A stretch of 64,000 nucleotides of DNA from JBFWNG01 sp050251195. GTDB lineage: Bacteria; Bdellovibrionota_B; Oligoflexia; Oligoflexales; Oligoflexaceae. The stretch is taken from the NCBI GenBank assembly GCA_050251195.1, contig JBFWNG010000001.1, positions 248,001 through 312,000 on the forward strand. Direction: 5' to 3'. The stretch's first letter is position 1. Every line of letters begins with the position of its first letter. This document shows positions 43,156 through 51,543 of this stretch, in pieces. The notes under the pieces were generated by a model. It saw nothing but the letters and a program-made list of their open reading frames with translations. It made no database searches and was not told the origin of the DNA. The position numbers and the translations under genes are program-made.

Positions 43156-43842
43156 ATGAGCCCGTGGGATTCCCTTAATCACGACATAATTCATTGCGAA
43201 AAGTGCCCCCGCCTTCGGACGTACTGCCAGCGCATTGCGGTCGAGAAGCGCAAATCCTTTGCCTCGGACGAGTATTGGGGACGCCCGGTAGCAAACTTTG
43301 GAGACCCTCGAGCGAGGCTTCTGCTGGTAGGTCTCGCCCCAGCCGCCCATGGCGCCAACAGGACCGGCCGAATGTTCACAGGCGATAGGAGCGGCGAATG
43401 GCTGTATCGGGCGCTTCATAAAAGCGGCTTGGGCAACAAGGCGCTCTCCTTGCACCCCGACGACGGTCTAAAACTAAAGGACTGCGCTATAACCGCAGTC
43501 TGCCATTGCGCTCCGCCCGACAACAAACCAACCCCCGACGAAATCAAGAACTGCACCTTGTGGCTAGAGAGAACCGTCGAACAGTTGCCTATATCGGTCT
43601 TTGTTACGTTAGGCCAGATTGCCTGGAATGCGACCTTCCGATTGGCACGCGAGAAAAAGTGGTTCGCGGGCAAAATGCCGAAGTTTGGGCATTTGGCGCT
43701 CGTGCCTCTATCCGACGATCGCTGGGTTCTGGGAAGCTTTCATCCCAGCCAGCAGAATACGTTCACGGGCCGCCTTACGGAGCCCATGTTTGATGCGGTT
43801 TTTGCAAAGGCGAAGGAGCTGTTGGGGGCGTCTGCGAAGTAA
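43156..43842 (+). CDS. Family 5 uracil-DNA glycosylase (UdgB type)
   Basis: 228 residues. CEKCPRLRTYC and a later Cys pair (ITAVCHCAPPDNKPTPDEIKNC) supply the [4Fe-4S] cluster. GLAPAAHGANRTGRMFTGDRSG is the family 5 active-site motif (about 56-77), with the catalytic Asp of other families replaced by Ala, and HPSQQNTFTGRLTEPM is the second conserved motif. The enzyme removes uracil, and often hypoxanthine, from DNA. It stands alone between the VWA gene and the bufferin cluster. Confidence 0.92.
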   Translation: MSPWDSLNHDIIHCEKCPRLRTYCQRIAVEKRKSFASDEYWGRPVANFGDPRARLLLVGLAPAAHGANRTGRMFTGDRSGEWLYRALHKSGLGNKALSLHPDDGLKLKDCAITAVCHCAPPDNKPTPDEIKNCTLWLERTVEQLPISVFVTLGQIAWNATFRLAREKKWFAGKMPKFGHLALVPLSDDRWVLGSFHPSQQNTFTGRLTEPMFDAVFAKAKELLGASAK

Positions 43843-43862
43843 TCTTTTCCGCGTTTCCAAAC

Positions 43863-43878
43863 TTCCGCGCTTCCGCGA
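43863..43878. repeat. TTCCGCG-family dispersed repeat (single arm)
   Basis: TTCCGCGCTTCCGCGA, preceded by a second TTTCCGCGTTTCC at about 43847, between two convergent genes. Confidence 0.7.
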
Positions 43879-43917
43879 CTTAGGATGCTGGTTCTTTGCT
43901 TAGGGCGACGGTGTCGT

Positions 43918-44682
43918 TTACGAAGTGACTTCAGTAATTAAGCCTTCCTGCATAAGGAAGGCAAAGGTCTCCGCTACCTCCTCGGGTTTGAGATCGGGAT
44001 GCTGTTCGAGAGCCGATTCTAGCTCCTGTGGGGTCGTGAGCGATTCAATGATGTTAAAGCGGGCTTCGGGGATATCCTGCATGAAGATTTTGCCTTCTTG
44101 TTTGAAGAGAAGGATGATCTCGTTGCCCTCTGTATCAAAACTCACCTGGTCGTAGGGTTTGTTTCTGTTGCGCCATATTTCGATGACTTTATGGGCGGAT
44201 CGCATCGTTCGAACGGCACCCAAGTGAAGGGTGATGTTTTCGCCGGCGAGCTTGGACTGCAGGACTTCTGGGTCGAGTGTCGTGTGTTGAGCCGTGTGAA
44301 AGATTTCCTTGAATTCCCATTCGAGTCTTGCCAAATCGGTGAGGAAATAAAACTTTTTGCTTTCCAAGGTTTCCGCAAGATAATAGGGGAACGACTGGCC
44401 GTAATCGGACAAGTTGTAATAACTGGATTTATTGTGGTTGACGTAAGCACGCGCATGCTCGAAAAAATCTTTGTCGCCGAGCAGCCACCAGGTCGCGTCG
44501 TAGGTCTCTCCCAAGGCTTCGATGAGTCGTAGGAAGTAGCCTTCGCGATGGACGTCCAAGATTCGCGCGGGATGGGCAACACGAGCCGGCACCTTTATCT
44601 CGGCCATGAGTTCGGGAGTTAGGTTCTTGTCGAGAACCGCCTCAGCGAATCTCGTTTGTAGTTTCTTGAGCGAGGTCGTCAT
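43918..44682 (-). CDS. bufC: BufC/HvfC-type partner protein (DUF2063 family)
   Basis: 254 residues. The N-terminal part (LQTRFAEAVL, ARILDVHREGYFLRLIEALGETYDATWWLLGD, in pieces) matches the DUF2063 domain found with MNIO enzymes; a C-terminal winged-helix-like domain ends in EVAETFAFLMQEGLI. In known systems this protein binds the precursor peptide and aids its modification by the MNIO partner. It overlaps bufB by 41 bases, indicating coupled translation. Confidence 0.92.
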   Translation of the reverse strand: MTTSLKKLQTRFAEAVLDKNLTPELMAEIKVPARVAHPARILDVHREGYFLRLIEALGETYDATWWLLGDKDFFEHARAYVNHNKSSYYNLSDYGQSFPYYLAETLESKKFYFLTDLARLEWEFKEIFHTAQHTTLDPEVLQSKLAGENITLHLGAVRTMRSAHKVIEIWRNRNKPYDQVSFDTEGNEIILLFKQEGKIFMQDIPEARFNIIESLTTPQELESALEQHPDLKPEEVAETFAFLMQEGLITEVTS

Positions 44683-45499
44683 GGTGCACGTTCCAGATGT
44701 TGATGGCTTTGCTAAGTTCTTCTTCGAGAACAGGGAATTCGGGTATATTTTCGTCCCATTCGATCATGAACGGGATGTCTTTGTTTCGTTGAATGAGGCG
44801 CGCGAACAGATTCCATACATGGGAAAACACAGGCGAGGAATGGGTGTCGAAGAGAAAGTCGCCCATATCTGTAAAGCCCGCCAAGTGAATCTGAGCCACG
44901 AGCTCAGTAGGTATGGCTTCGAGAAATTTGTAAGGATCATAACCGTGATTTTGCGAACTGACGTAGATATTGTTCACGTCGACGAGCATCTTGGCTCCCG
45001 TTCGTTTGCAAACTTCAATGAGAAAGTCCCATTCCGTCATCGCACTGGATTTATATTCTAAATAAGAGGACACATTTTCAATGACCATAGAGCGTCCAAG
45101 AGTCTCTTGAGCCATCTGGACATTGCGGCTGACAACCTGCAATGATTCTTCCGTGAAAGGGAACGGCAGCAGATCGTGAATGTTGCTGGCTTTAGGTCCG
45201 GTCCAACAAAGATGATCCGAGACGATAAAGGGTTCTATGCGATCTACAAGACTTTTCAATTTGAGGAGATAATCTTTTCTTAAACCGTCGTGGGAAGCCA
45301 AAGACATCGACACGCCGTGAAGGGCGACGTTGTAATCTTTTCGAACAAATTCGAGCATCTCCAAGGGCCGGCCTTGGGAATTCATGTAATTTTCGCTGAT
45401 AGCTTCGAACCAATTCGGAATTGTGGAGGGATGGGTTTCGAGGTGAGGATAGTGAGTAGGGCGAAGCCCTACTCCTGCTCGACATGAAATATTAGTCAT
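44642..45499 (-). CDS. bufB: MNIO-family peptide-modifying oxidase BufB (DUF692)
   Basis: 285 residues of a TIM-barrel multinuclear non-heme iron enzyme. CRAGVGLRPTHYPHL starts the family; the metal ligands are visible as ISENYM, ALHGVSMSL, VSDHLCW, VENVSSY, LVDVNNIYVSSQNHG and QIHLAGF, followed by DTHSSPV and IEWDENIP. Such enzymes convert Cys in precursor peptides to thiooxazoles or related groups using iron and oxygen. The ATG at 45499 overlaps the end of bufA2 by 8 bases; a longer open frame upstream lies within bufA2 and is not used. Confidence 0.95.
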   Translation of the reverse strand: MTNISCRAGVGLRPTHYPHLETHPSTIPNWFEAISENYMNSQGRPLEMLEFVRKDYNVALHGVSMSLASHDGLRKDYLLKLKSLVDRIEPFIVSDHLCWTGPKASNIHDLLPFPFTEESLQVVSRNVQMAQETLGRSMVIENVSSYLEYKSSAMTEWDFLIEVCKRTGAKMLVDVNNIYVSSQNHGYDPYKFLEAIPTELVAQIHLAGFTDMGDFLFDTHSSPVFSHVWNLFARLIQRNKDIPFMIEWDENIPEFPVLEEELSKAINIWNVHHDDLAQETTNEIR

Positions 45500-45767
45500 G
45501 AGCCTTGAACGTTCCTTTTTTCGCAGTGCACTCTTCTTTGGTAGCTGACAGCCAGCCTTTACCTTTGCACTCGTTGTTTCCGGCACAGCTATGGCCTTTG
45601 CCGCCGCACTCGCCTTTGCCTTTACAGGCGTTAATGCCGTGACACTCGCCTTTTGCTTCAGTTTTTGCCGTTTTTGCAGCTGCAGGAGCTTTTGTGCTGT
45701 CTGCAAGGGCCACTGAAGCCATAAGCATGCTGCTTACTGCCGCGGAAAACAATACCGATTTCTTCAT
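45492..45767 (-). CDS. bufA2: BufA2-type Cys-rich precursor peptide (bufferin)
   Basis: 91 residues. A signal peptide (MKKSVLFSAAVSSMLMASVALA) is followed by an Ala/Lys linker and a core with six Cys in the pattern ECHGINACKGKG-ECGGKGHSCAG-NNECKGKG, then EECTAKKG. This matches the BufA2/HvfA group of exported copper-binding peptides modified by MNIO enzymes. GGGAGA precedes the ATG. It is followed directly by bufB and bufC, so precursor, oxidase and partner are complete. A DoxX-type membrane gene seen in some related clusters is absent here. Confidence 0.93.
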   Translation of the reverse strand: MKKSVLFSAAVSSMLMASVALADSTKAPAAAKTAKTEAKGECHGINACKGKGECGGKGHSCAGNNECKGKGWLSATKEECTAKKGTFKAHD

Positions 45768-45796
45768 AAAATTTCTCCCTAAAATTGATTATGCCT

Positions 45797-45816
45797 AAAA
45801 ACTACCAACACGGTAG
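45797..45816 (-). terminator. Weak terminator or attenuator between yceI and bufA2
   Basis: On the minus strand CTACC-GTGTT-GGTAG is followed by five T. The stem is only 5 bp, so partial read-through into bufA2 is likely. Confidence 0.5.
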
Positions 45817-45819
45817 CTA

Positions 45820-46416
45820 TTAGCTTGGTTTGTCGTTCTTAACGAACTCGGCTGAAATCATAAGAGTGACGTCGTTACCTACCATGAGACCACCAGCCTT
45901 GCTTAAGCCTTTGTTCCAGGTAAGACCCCACTGCGTACGATCTATTTTGCCGCTCGCTTCGAACGCCATTCGTTCGTTGCCCCATGGATCAGTCATTGTT
46001 CCGCCCCAATCGGTTATATCCAGTGCAACTTCTTTGGTTATGCCTCTGATGGTCAGCTTGCCCAAGATTTGAGTCGGTTTGCCCGCGCTGAAGACCACCT
46101 TTGTCGATTCGAATTTCAAATCAGGATATTTTTTTACGTCAAAAAAATCAGGGGACTTGAGATGCTCGTCGCGCTTGGGTTCATTGGTGTCGATAGAAGC
46201 CGTATCGATCTTCACGCTGATGTTGCTCATTTCTGGCTTTTTCTCGTCATACTGGAGCATGCCCTCGGATTTGCCGAATTGACCCGTCACCCAGGAAAGT
46301 CCCATGTGCCGAATTTTGAAACCCATCGTCGCGTGGCTGGTGTCAAGCTTGTACTGAGTGCCAAAGGCCGCCTGCGACATCCCGAGAACAAATACTAAAC
46401 CGGCAAATCTTTTCAT
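45820..46416 (-). CDS. YceI family periplasmic protein
   Basis: 198 residues with signal peptide (MKRFAGLVFVLGMSQAAFG). The lipocalin-like barrel motifs YKLDTSHATMGFKIRHMG, SVKIDTASIDTNEPKRDEHLKSPDFFDVKKYPDLKFES (in pieces) and KLTIRGITKEVALDI are those of YceI, which binds isoprenoid-type lipids. AGGAGG lies before the ATG. The bufferin genes follow 52 bases downstream on the same strand, which suggests shared control. Confidence 0.94.
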   Translation of the reverse strand: MKRFAGLVFVLGMSQAAFGTQYKLDTSHATMGFKIRHMGLSWVTGQFGKSEGMLQYDEKKPEMSNISVKIDTASIDTNEPKRDEHLKSPDFFDVKKYPDLKFESTKVVFSAGKPTQILGKLTIRGITKEVALDITDWGGTMTDPWGNERMAFEASGKIDRTQWGLTWNKGLSKAGGLMVGNDVTLMISAEFVKNDKPS

Positions 46417-46442
46417 TACTACCTCCTTTAAAAAATGCACCA

Positions 46443-46470
46443 TAGCGTTCATGTGAACCGGATAACGCTA
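46443..46470. promoter_or_regulatory. Nested inverted repeats upstream of yceI
   Basis: TAGCGTT (46443-46449) and AACGCTA (46464-46470) form an outer inverted repeat, with GTTCATGTGAAC (5-2-5 palindrome, 46447-46458) inside it. It lies 27 bases before the yceI start and could be an operator. Confidence 0.45.
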
Positions 46471-46671
46471 GTGATGCTTGAAAATGTTAGCGACGATAGT
46501 GCAAGAAATTCCCAAAAATTTCCACACGTAATATTTGTGAACATACTTCTCTTACTCTAAATCTTTCATAAATTTGTATTTTGTAAAAAATGATTTGAGG
46601 ATTTCTAGATTTTGCCGACGAAGAGATGATGGTTTTGAATGTAAGGATTTCGTAAGAAAGGGGAATTCGCA

Positions 46672-48162
46672 ATGAAGGTAACTACTACAAAAGTAATTGC
46701 GCTTTCAGCCCTGGTTATCTTTGGCTGTAGCAAAAAGGACAGCAAGTCTAATAACCAAGGTAAAGAAACAGAAGAAGTCGACAATGCTTTAGCCGATGCG
46801 TTCCCGGGATCGTTGGCTATTTCCGCATTTCCGCAAAATGAAGAAGCGTCTTTAGCTTTGGGTGAGACTGTTGACGATCCTAACGAGACGCTCACTGTTA
46901 AAGAAAAGGTCGAGCAAAATCGAAAAGTGCTCAACGGCGACGCAGACTGCATTGATATGGATGTCTTTAGAGATCATAAGGCAGCGCCGACTGTTACTTG
47001 TTATGAGTTTGACTCCGACATGAACCCGGCGCGCTTTGATGATTCTAATACCGACTTCGGCACCGTTGACGGTACCGACGGAGACGGCGAAGCGTGCATG
47101 GTTACTTTCGCGCGAAAGGAAGTGAAAGACGCCGTCACGAAGGTTGACCAAGCCCTAGCACTGGTGAGCGGCGCTATGTGCCAAGCGAAGAAAGACGGGG
47201 AGGCGACCGAGCTTCCTGCCGAGGGAGAAAGCCTCGACTTGGCCGAGTCCTTCGGTAACGCCATCGGGGATTTCTTTACCGTTGACCAAGCCAAGATCCA
47301 TCGTCTTGCCGATATTGACGACAAACCTGTCTATAGAACGGACATCATCATCTCCGCTGGCGACTCCGAGATGGAAGTGCATCTCGTGCACTCTCCGGGC
47401 GGCGAAGACGAGGATGCGGGGACGCTGTGGTTTAAGACGAAAGCAGCTGGCGCTCCAAAGCCGCTTGAGCTCGCAGGCAATGCCCACCTTCTGCCGCCGG
47501 CAGATAACAACAACGTCGCGCATAAATCGGACGTTATGAGCATTAACTATGCCCGAACAAAAGAGGACGGCGATAAACGCGTCCGATTCGAAGTTCGTCA
47601 AGCGATGATCGATAATTCTTATGAGTTGTTTACGCCTGAAGGATTGGTAAACTACGCTGGAGTTCCCGACGACGCGAGCAACGAAACGATCCATGCTATC
47701 AAGTACGTGGCATTCGACATGAATCCCGACACGAACGAAGGAAATCTTTCCTACTGGATGAACCCGGGCGGTAACATCAACGAATCAGCCCGCGGTTTCT
47801 TATTCAACATCACCGCTGACGGCGACCGCCTTGCGGGCTGCGGGGTCTCCGGCTCAACCCAGGACATTAGCATTCGAAGTGCGGTAACGGATCCTTCCGA
47901 GGATAACGTTCTTGCTCCAACGAAGTACTGGCATCCTCGAGAAGACCAAAATATCCATCCTGACAAAGACGATAGGTACACCGCCAACGAAGGAAATTCG
48001 ATCACGAAGCAGTGCTTTACCCAAGGAGCCGACGGTATTTACGCCATTGATACCGAGAAGACAACGCACGATCGCGGTTATGACGTTATTGAAACGGAAG
48101 AATCGGATGTTGTTCCCCCTGCGGTGCCTGAAGAGAAGCTTGAGGGTGAGTTTATTCCTTAG
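46672..48162 (+). CDS. Large lipoprotein, unknown function
   Basis: 496 residues. The lipobox is VIFGC with Ser at +2, followed by a Lys/Ser/Asn linker. The protein is very acidic, with many Asp-rich loops (DDSNTDFGTVDGTDGDGEAC, PGGEDEDAG, REDQNIHPDKDD), which could bind calcium. Several Cys pairs are visible (DCIDMDVF/TVTCYEF, GEACMVTF/GAMCQAK, LAGCGVSG/TKQCFTQG). I do not recognise a family. The C-terminus is Pro/Glu rich. A good ribosome site (AAAGGGG) precedes the ATG. Confidence 0.8.
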   Translation: MKVTTTKVIALSALVIFGCSKKDSKSNNQGKETEEVDNALADAFPGSLAISAFPQNEEASLALGETVDDPNETLTVKEKVEQNRKVLNGDADCIDMDVFRDHKAAPTVTCYEFDSDMNPARFDDSNTDFGTVDGTDGDGEACMVTFARKEVKDAVTKVDQALALVSGAMCQAKKDGEATELPAEGESLDLAESFGNAIGDFFTVDQAKIHRLADIDDKPVYRTDIIISAGDSEMEVHLVHSPGGEDEDAGTLWFKTKAAGAPKPLELAGNAHLLPPADNNNVAHKSDVMSINYARTKEDGDKRVRFEVRQAMIDNSYELFTPEGLVNYAGVPDDASNETIHAIKYVAFDMNPDTNEGNLSYWMNPGGNINESARGFLFNITADGDRLAGCGVSGSTQDISIRSAVTDPSEDNVLAPTKYWHPREDQNIHPDKDDRYTANEGNSITKQCFTQGADGIYAIDTEKTTHDRGYDVIETEESDVVPPAVPEEKLEGEFIP

Positions 48163-48183
48163 CAGAATTGCAGGTTTCCTTAC

Positions 48184-48240
48184 TTCCGCGTTTCCGCGAT
48201 AATAAACGCGGAGGCGCGGAATAACGGAGGCGCGGAATAA
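48184..48240. repeat. TTCCGCG-family dispersed repeat with both arms
   Basis: TTCCGCGTTTCCGCGATAAT is followed by ACGCGGAGGCGCGGAATAA and a further CGGAGGCGCGGAATAA. The arms can fold into a long hairpin. It separates convergent genes. Confidence 0.8.
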
Positions 48241-48274
48241 TAAGCGTGCGGAGACTCTAGTTTTTGGTCGTCTT

Positions 48275-49741
48275 TTAAGGTCTGACCCTACAGCAAATAA
48301 ATCTTACAAGAAATAAAGTAAAGGCTAATAACAGACTGCCCGCGAGTCCAAGAACCCAAACTTTGTGAGATACGTATATTCCGTTGAGGCGAGAGATCAC
48401 CCTCAGGAAGGACTTATCAAGAAACCGAAGGGTTTGAGGTGAAACCTTTCCTATGTAAATAGCTCCGTCAAAGTCCTTGGAGAAAATGGTCGGTCTCTTA
48501 TCTAATCCTTCAAATACCATTGTAGAGGGTTTTGCCCAACCCAGCGTCGCGAGTTCCTCATCCGCTATTTGATTTAGGTCTAGAAAAAAGGCGTTCGGTC
48601 CGATGGATGCCAACGCAGCCTCAATTTCTCCAATTGCCCGCGGTTCCACGTTAATCTCGAAGACCGGAAAGAGCTCATCATCATCAACGCCAAGTATCCT
48701 TCCGCTTCCGACGAAAGTTCCTATTGTGTAAATCCGGTCTCCCAGAGTTTCCTTTAAGTGCTCACCCATTGAGTTTATGTTTTCATGCGTTGCGTTGTAG
48801 TGAAGATGGCTGTGGTGGCCCCATGTTATCACCTTTTTGACGGAAGAAAGGCGATCCTTGAGCATCAATACATTCTCAGCGGAGAGCTGATCTCGTCTGA
48901 TTTGGTACGAATGTGCTTCCGAATTATTCGCGACGTAACTACAAAGATCGATTCGATCGCGAATGTTATCCGGCAACAACATCAGAGCATTAGCGTGGTA
49001 CTGAGTCGTCTCCTTAGCGACCTCTGTTACAGTCGTTGCGACCCATCTTTCGAATTCGTTGACATAGGAGGAAGCTTCATGCAACCAATTCTTATCCGTA
49101 CATCGTTCGTTCGGGGCTCTGCCTATTGCCACTAGATTGTCAAAGACAGCTGCCATTCGGTCTCGATCTAAGAGGGGAGACTTCGAATAGTGGGAAACCG
49201 CCTCAAAAAGTTGCTTGAACGGTTTGTTGCCGTGAAATTTTCTGCTGTTTCCAGGTTGCACATCGAAACTAGATAAATAGAGAGGCTTCGCGTGGTCGAT
49301 CGTCGAGTCGATATATTTCATTAATTCGAGCATAGATTCCGTTTGCCAAAGGCCGAACCAGGCCTTCTCCTGCGCGTCTTGTGCACGCTCTGTTTCATTC
49401 TGCTTTCGCGAGTTGTACAGTCCGTCCATAGCCAGCCAGGCCTCAATGGCGGAACCTTCTAGAGTAAGAACATCGAACCCGAGTTCTTGATGCAAATATT
49501 TCACAAAGTGGAGACGAACTAGAGGAAGTTCTTTAGTGACGTGAATGGATTCTCCCAATTGGACGATCTCTTTCCCACGAAGGACCGAATCCAGAAACGA
49601 AAAGTTCTGAGGTTTATATGTGTTCTCAATACCTATTTCGTGGACCTGAGAGACGATTGTAGAGGCGTAAGTCGGGGACACTAAAGTACTAACCAGTAGG
49701 AAACCTGCGCCAGCGCAGTATGATACACTATGACTTCTCAT
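48275..49741 (-). CDS. Erythromycin esterase-like protein, membrane-anchored
   Basis: 488 residues. A signal peptide (about 1-26) leads to the family motifs IVQLGESIHVTKE (equivalent of GExxHG), VLTLEGSAIEAW, SSFDVQPG and KVITWGHHSHLHYN (equivalent of the AHNxH motif), so the metal-independent hydrolase core is intact with some changes. Unusually it ends in a hydrophobic span (VWVLGLAGSLLLAFTLFLV) and a basic tail (CCRVRP), which would hold it in the inner membrane with the domain in the periplasm. The substrate is unknown. A macrolide role is not implied. Confidence 0.82.
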   Translation of the reverse strand: MRSHSVSYCAGAGFLLVSTLVSPTYASTIVSQVHEIGIENTYKPQNFSFLDSVLRGKEIVQLGESIHVTKELPLVRLHFVKYLHQELGFDVLTLEGSAIEAWLAMDGLYNSRKQNETERAQDAQEKAWFGLWQTESMLELMKYIDSTIDHAKPLYLSSFDVQPGNSRKFHGNKPFKQLFEAVSHYSKSPLLDRDRMAAVFDNLVAIGRAPNERCTDKNWLHEASSYVNEFERWVATTVTEVAKETTQYHANALMLLPDNIRDRIDLCSYVANNSEAHSYQIRRDQLSAENVLMLKDRLSSVKKVITWGHHSHLHYNATHENINSMGEHLKETLGDRIYTIGTFVGSGRILGVDDDELFPVFEINVEPRAIGEIEAALASIGPNAFFLDLNQIADEELATLGWAKPSTMVFEGLDKRPTIFSKDFDGAIYIGKVSPQTLRFLDKSFLRVISRLNGIYVSHKVWVLGLAGSLLLAFTLFLVRFICCRVRP

Positions 49742-49770
49742 CGAACTCTAACTCCACTGAAGGCCGAAAA

Positions 49771-50949
49771 TTACAACGGCTTGTATGTCTTTACCCTTCC
49801 GGTGAGTTGAGGAAAGATCCCAGTTTGTAAAAGCCGGAATGTTGCCTTTTTTCCTTCTCGTTGGTAGTCGAAAGCGCCTGGCTTCATGTTTGAAACCACA
49901 GATGTGTAGGCTCCCGTGCAGATGTTTGCCTCACATTGAAAGGATTCATGGCCCGAGCAGGTTTCGCCGCCATAGTGAATGTCAACGTCGTCTAGACTCG
50001 TATCGGAGGAGTAACCGGAGATGGCGTAGAGGTAGCATCCTTCCATTTGCTCGGAGGCATAGATCCCGCTGGCAAAGTAGTTCCCCGTTTGCGGGAGCGG
50101 GATTTCTGAAGCTAGAATAATACCTTCTTTCTCAAATAATGAAGTATACTTTTCTTTGAGCGAATAATGCAGTGCTGTTGTGGCAAGTTGCCCCTCTAAA
50201 CCCCGTCCGTCATAATTCTTATAGTCGTCCGGTCTATACTCATGAGGTTGTCCCACGACGATCCTCGTTCCGTCTACAACAATGGGCCCGCCGCTGTTGC
50301 CGCCGTACGTTGTACAATTGTTAAATTGCACAATGTCATCGTGCCAAAGACGGGTTTGAAATGGCGTAAGCATTTTCTCGCCGAGTGCATAGCAGTTTTC
50401 GGTTACGATATCGTTGCCATTATTAAACTCGTCCCACGGGTAACCAATCATTTTGAGGGGAAATCCCGAGGGAGGGACGGCAAAGCTGAATCTTAAAGTG
50501 GAAGCTTCGTCATGAGGAATAGGTTTGTCATAAGGATCAGCCTCAAAAATAACGAAATCGTGAACGGGATCTATAAGGATGATCCGCGAGCAATACGCAA
50601 AGGCGTCGTAGGCGTCTGAGCGTGCCCAACCGCTATCGTCGCACCATTTTTCGAAATCATAGTCCTCGATACAGTGGTTCGCCGTTGCTATAATAGTTTT
50701 CTTTTCCTTGTTCTCAAGTAAATAGCCGGTGCAAAAGTGATACGGGTCTTCTCCATAGCCAATCGCTACAATAGGCTTTAGCTCCTCCGCTGTTGGACTT
50801 CGTCGCAGTGAATTGGCAAAGAACAGTCGGAATTGAGCTCCCATGTCGAAGAATGCCGCTTGCGCGGGGGTGGGAACATCCTTTGGCTTGTCCTGTTTGC
50901 ACGCTGAAGCAAGCGTCAAACCAATTGTCAGTAACAAGCTGTTTTTCAT
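49771..50949 (-). CDS. Trypsin-like serine protease lipoprotein (copy 1)
   Basis: 392 residues. The signal ends in TLASAC with Lys at +2. The catalytic residues can be placed as His in IIATANHCIED, Asp in DPVHDFVIFEAD and Ser in TTYGGNSGGPIVV, the S1 chymotrypsin pattern. The C-terminal ~130 residues form an extra Cys-rich domain (GCYLYAISG, CSGHESFQCEANICTG). The chosen start at 50949 gives a proper lipoprotein signal. Likely an envelope or surface protease, or a protein-processing enzyme. Confidence 0.88.
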   Translation of the reverse strand: MKNSLLLTIGLTLASACKQDKPKDVPTPAQAAFFDMGAQFRLFFANSLRRSPTAEELKPIVAIGYGEDPYHFCTGYLLENKEKKTIIATANHCIEDYDFEKWCDDSGWARSDAYDAFAYCSRIILIDPVHDFVIFEADPYDKPIPHDEASTLRFSFAVPPSGFPLKMIGYPWDEFNNGNDIVTENCYALGEKMLTPFQTRLWHDDIVQFNNCTTYGGNSGGPIVVDGTRIVVGQPHEYRPDDYKNYDGRGLEGQLATTALHYSLKEKYTSLFEKEGIILASEIPLPQTGNYFASGIYASEQMEGCYLYAISGYSSDTSLDDVDIHYGGETCSGHESFQCEANICTGAYTSVVSNMKPGAFDYQREGKKATFRLLQTGIFPQLTGRVKTYKPL

Positions 50950-51054
50950 AGAAAAAGCCCTGGTAATGTACTTTCTTATCGGAAAATGGGCGTTTTCCTT
51001 GAGGGAATTCAGCAGTGTGCCGATAGGCATTTATACCATTTTTTGGGTAACAAA

Positions 51055-51528
51055 ATGCGCCAAGGCCAAATACTCGTCCTTCTGTTAATTGTTGCTTTCG
51101 CATGCAAGAAGGAAAGTAAGCAGAAAAAAGGCTCTGGTCCGGCCCCTGCTATGCAGGAAAACAGCGTACCCGGTATGCCGGCTTCTTCGGCACCGTCGCC
51201 GGTAGAAACAAAAATTGCTTTTGAACTTACGTCCGAACTACAGGCGTCGTTTGCGAGCGAGGACAAACTCATTGTTTATGGTTCCTACAAAAACAAAATC
51301 TTTTCGATTCCCGTCACAGACCCTAAATTAGAACTCAAATTGCCCGCACTCATGTCTGCCGATGCTTCCCCTCTTATCCTGATGGTGTACAGCGGAGAAA
51401 AGTTTTTGTTCTCCGGCTTTAATCCCAAATTCATTCCGACGGACAAAGAAACAATCAAGATAACGAAGATGATTCATGAAGGACTTTTTACTAGTGACGA
51501 ACCTCCAAAGGTAAGTCTTTCTCCGTAA
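51055..51528 (+). CDS. Small lipoprotein, unknown function
   Basis: 157 residues. The signal MRQGQILVLLLIVAFAC is followed by a basic patch (KKESKQKKG) and a Pro/Ala/Ser linker, then a beta-strand-rich domain of about 95 residues (KIAFELTSELQASF, KLIVYGSYKNKIFSIPV, PLILMVYSGEKFLFSGF). The open frame starts at 50986 upstream, but only ATG 51055 gives a signal peptide. It is divergent from the serine protease and convergent with dinB. Confidence 0.78.
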   Translation: MRQGQILVLLLIVAFACKKESKQKKGSGPAPAMQENSVPGMPASSAPSPVETKIAFELTSELQASFASEDKLIVYGSYKNKIFSIPVTDPKLELKLPALMSADASPLILMVYSGEKFLFSGFNPKFIPTDKETIKITKMIHEGLFTSDEPPKVSLSP

Positions 51529-51537
51529 ACAGAGAAA
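51518..51537. terminator. Short bidirectional hairpin between convergent genes
   Basis: TTTCTC and GAGAAA arms with an 8-base loop between the lipoprotein stop and dinB. It is A/T-flanked but weak. Confidence 0.4.
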
Positions 51538-51543
51538 AACAAT

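Noticed and set aside
47155..47694. 179-codon minus-strand frame inside the large lipoprotein gene
   Set aside because: No ribosome site or family resemblance; the sense protein has a lipobox and a good start.
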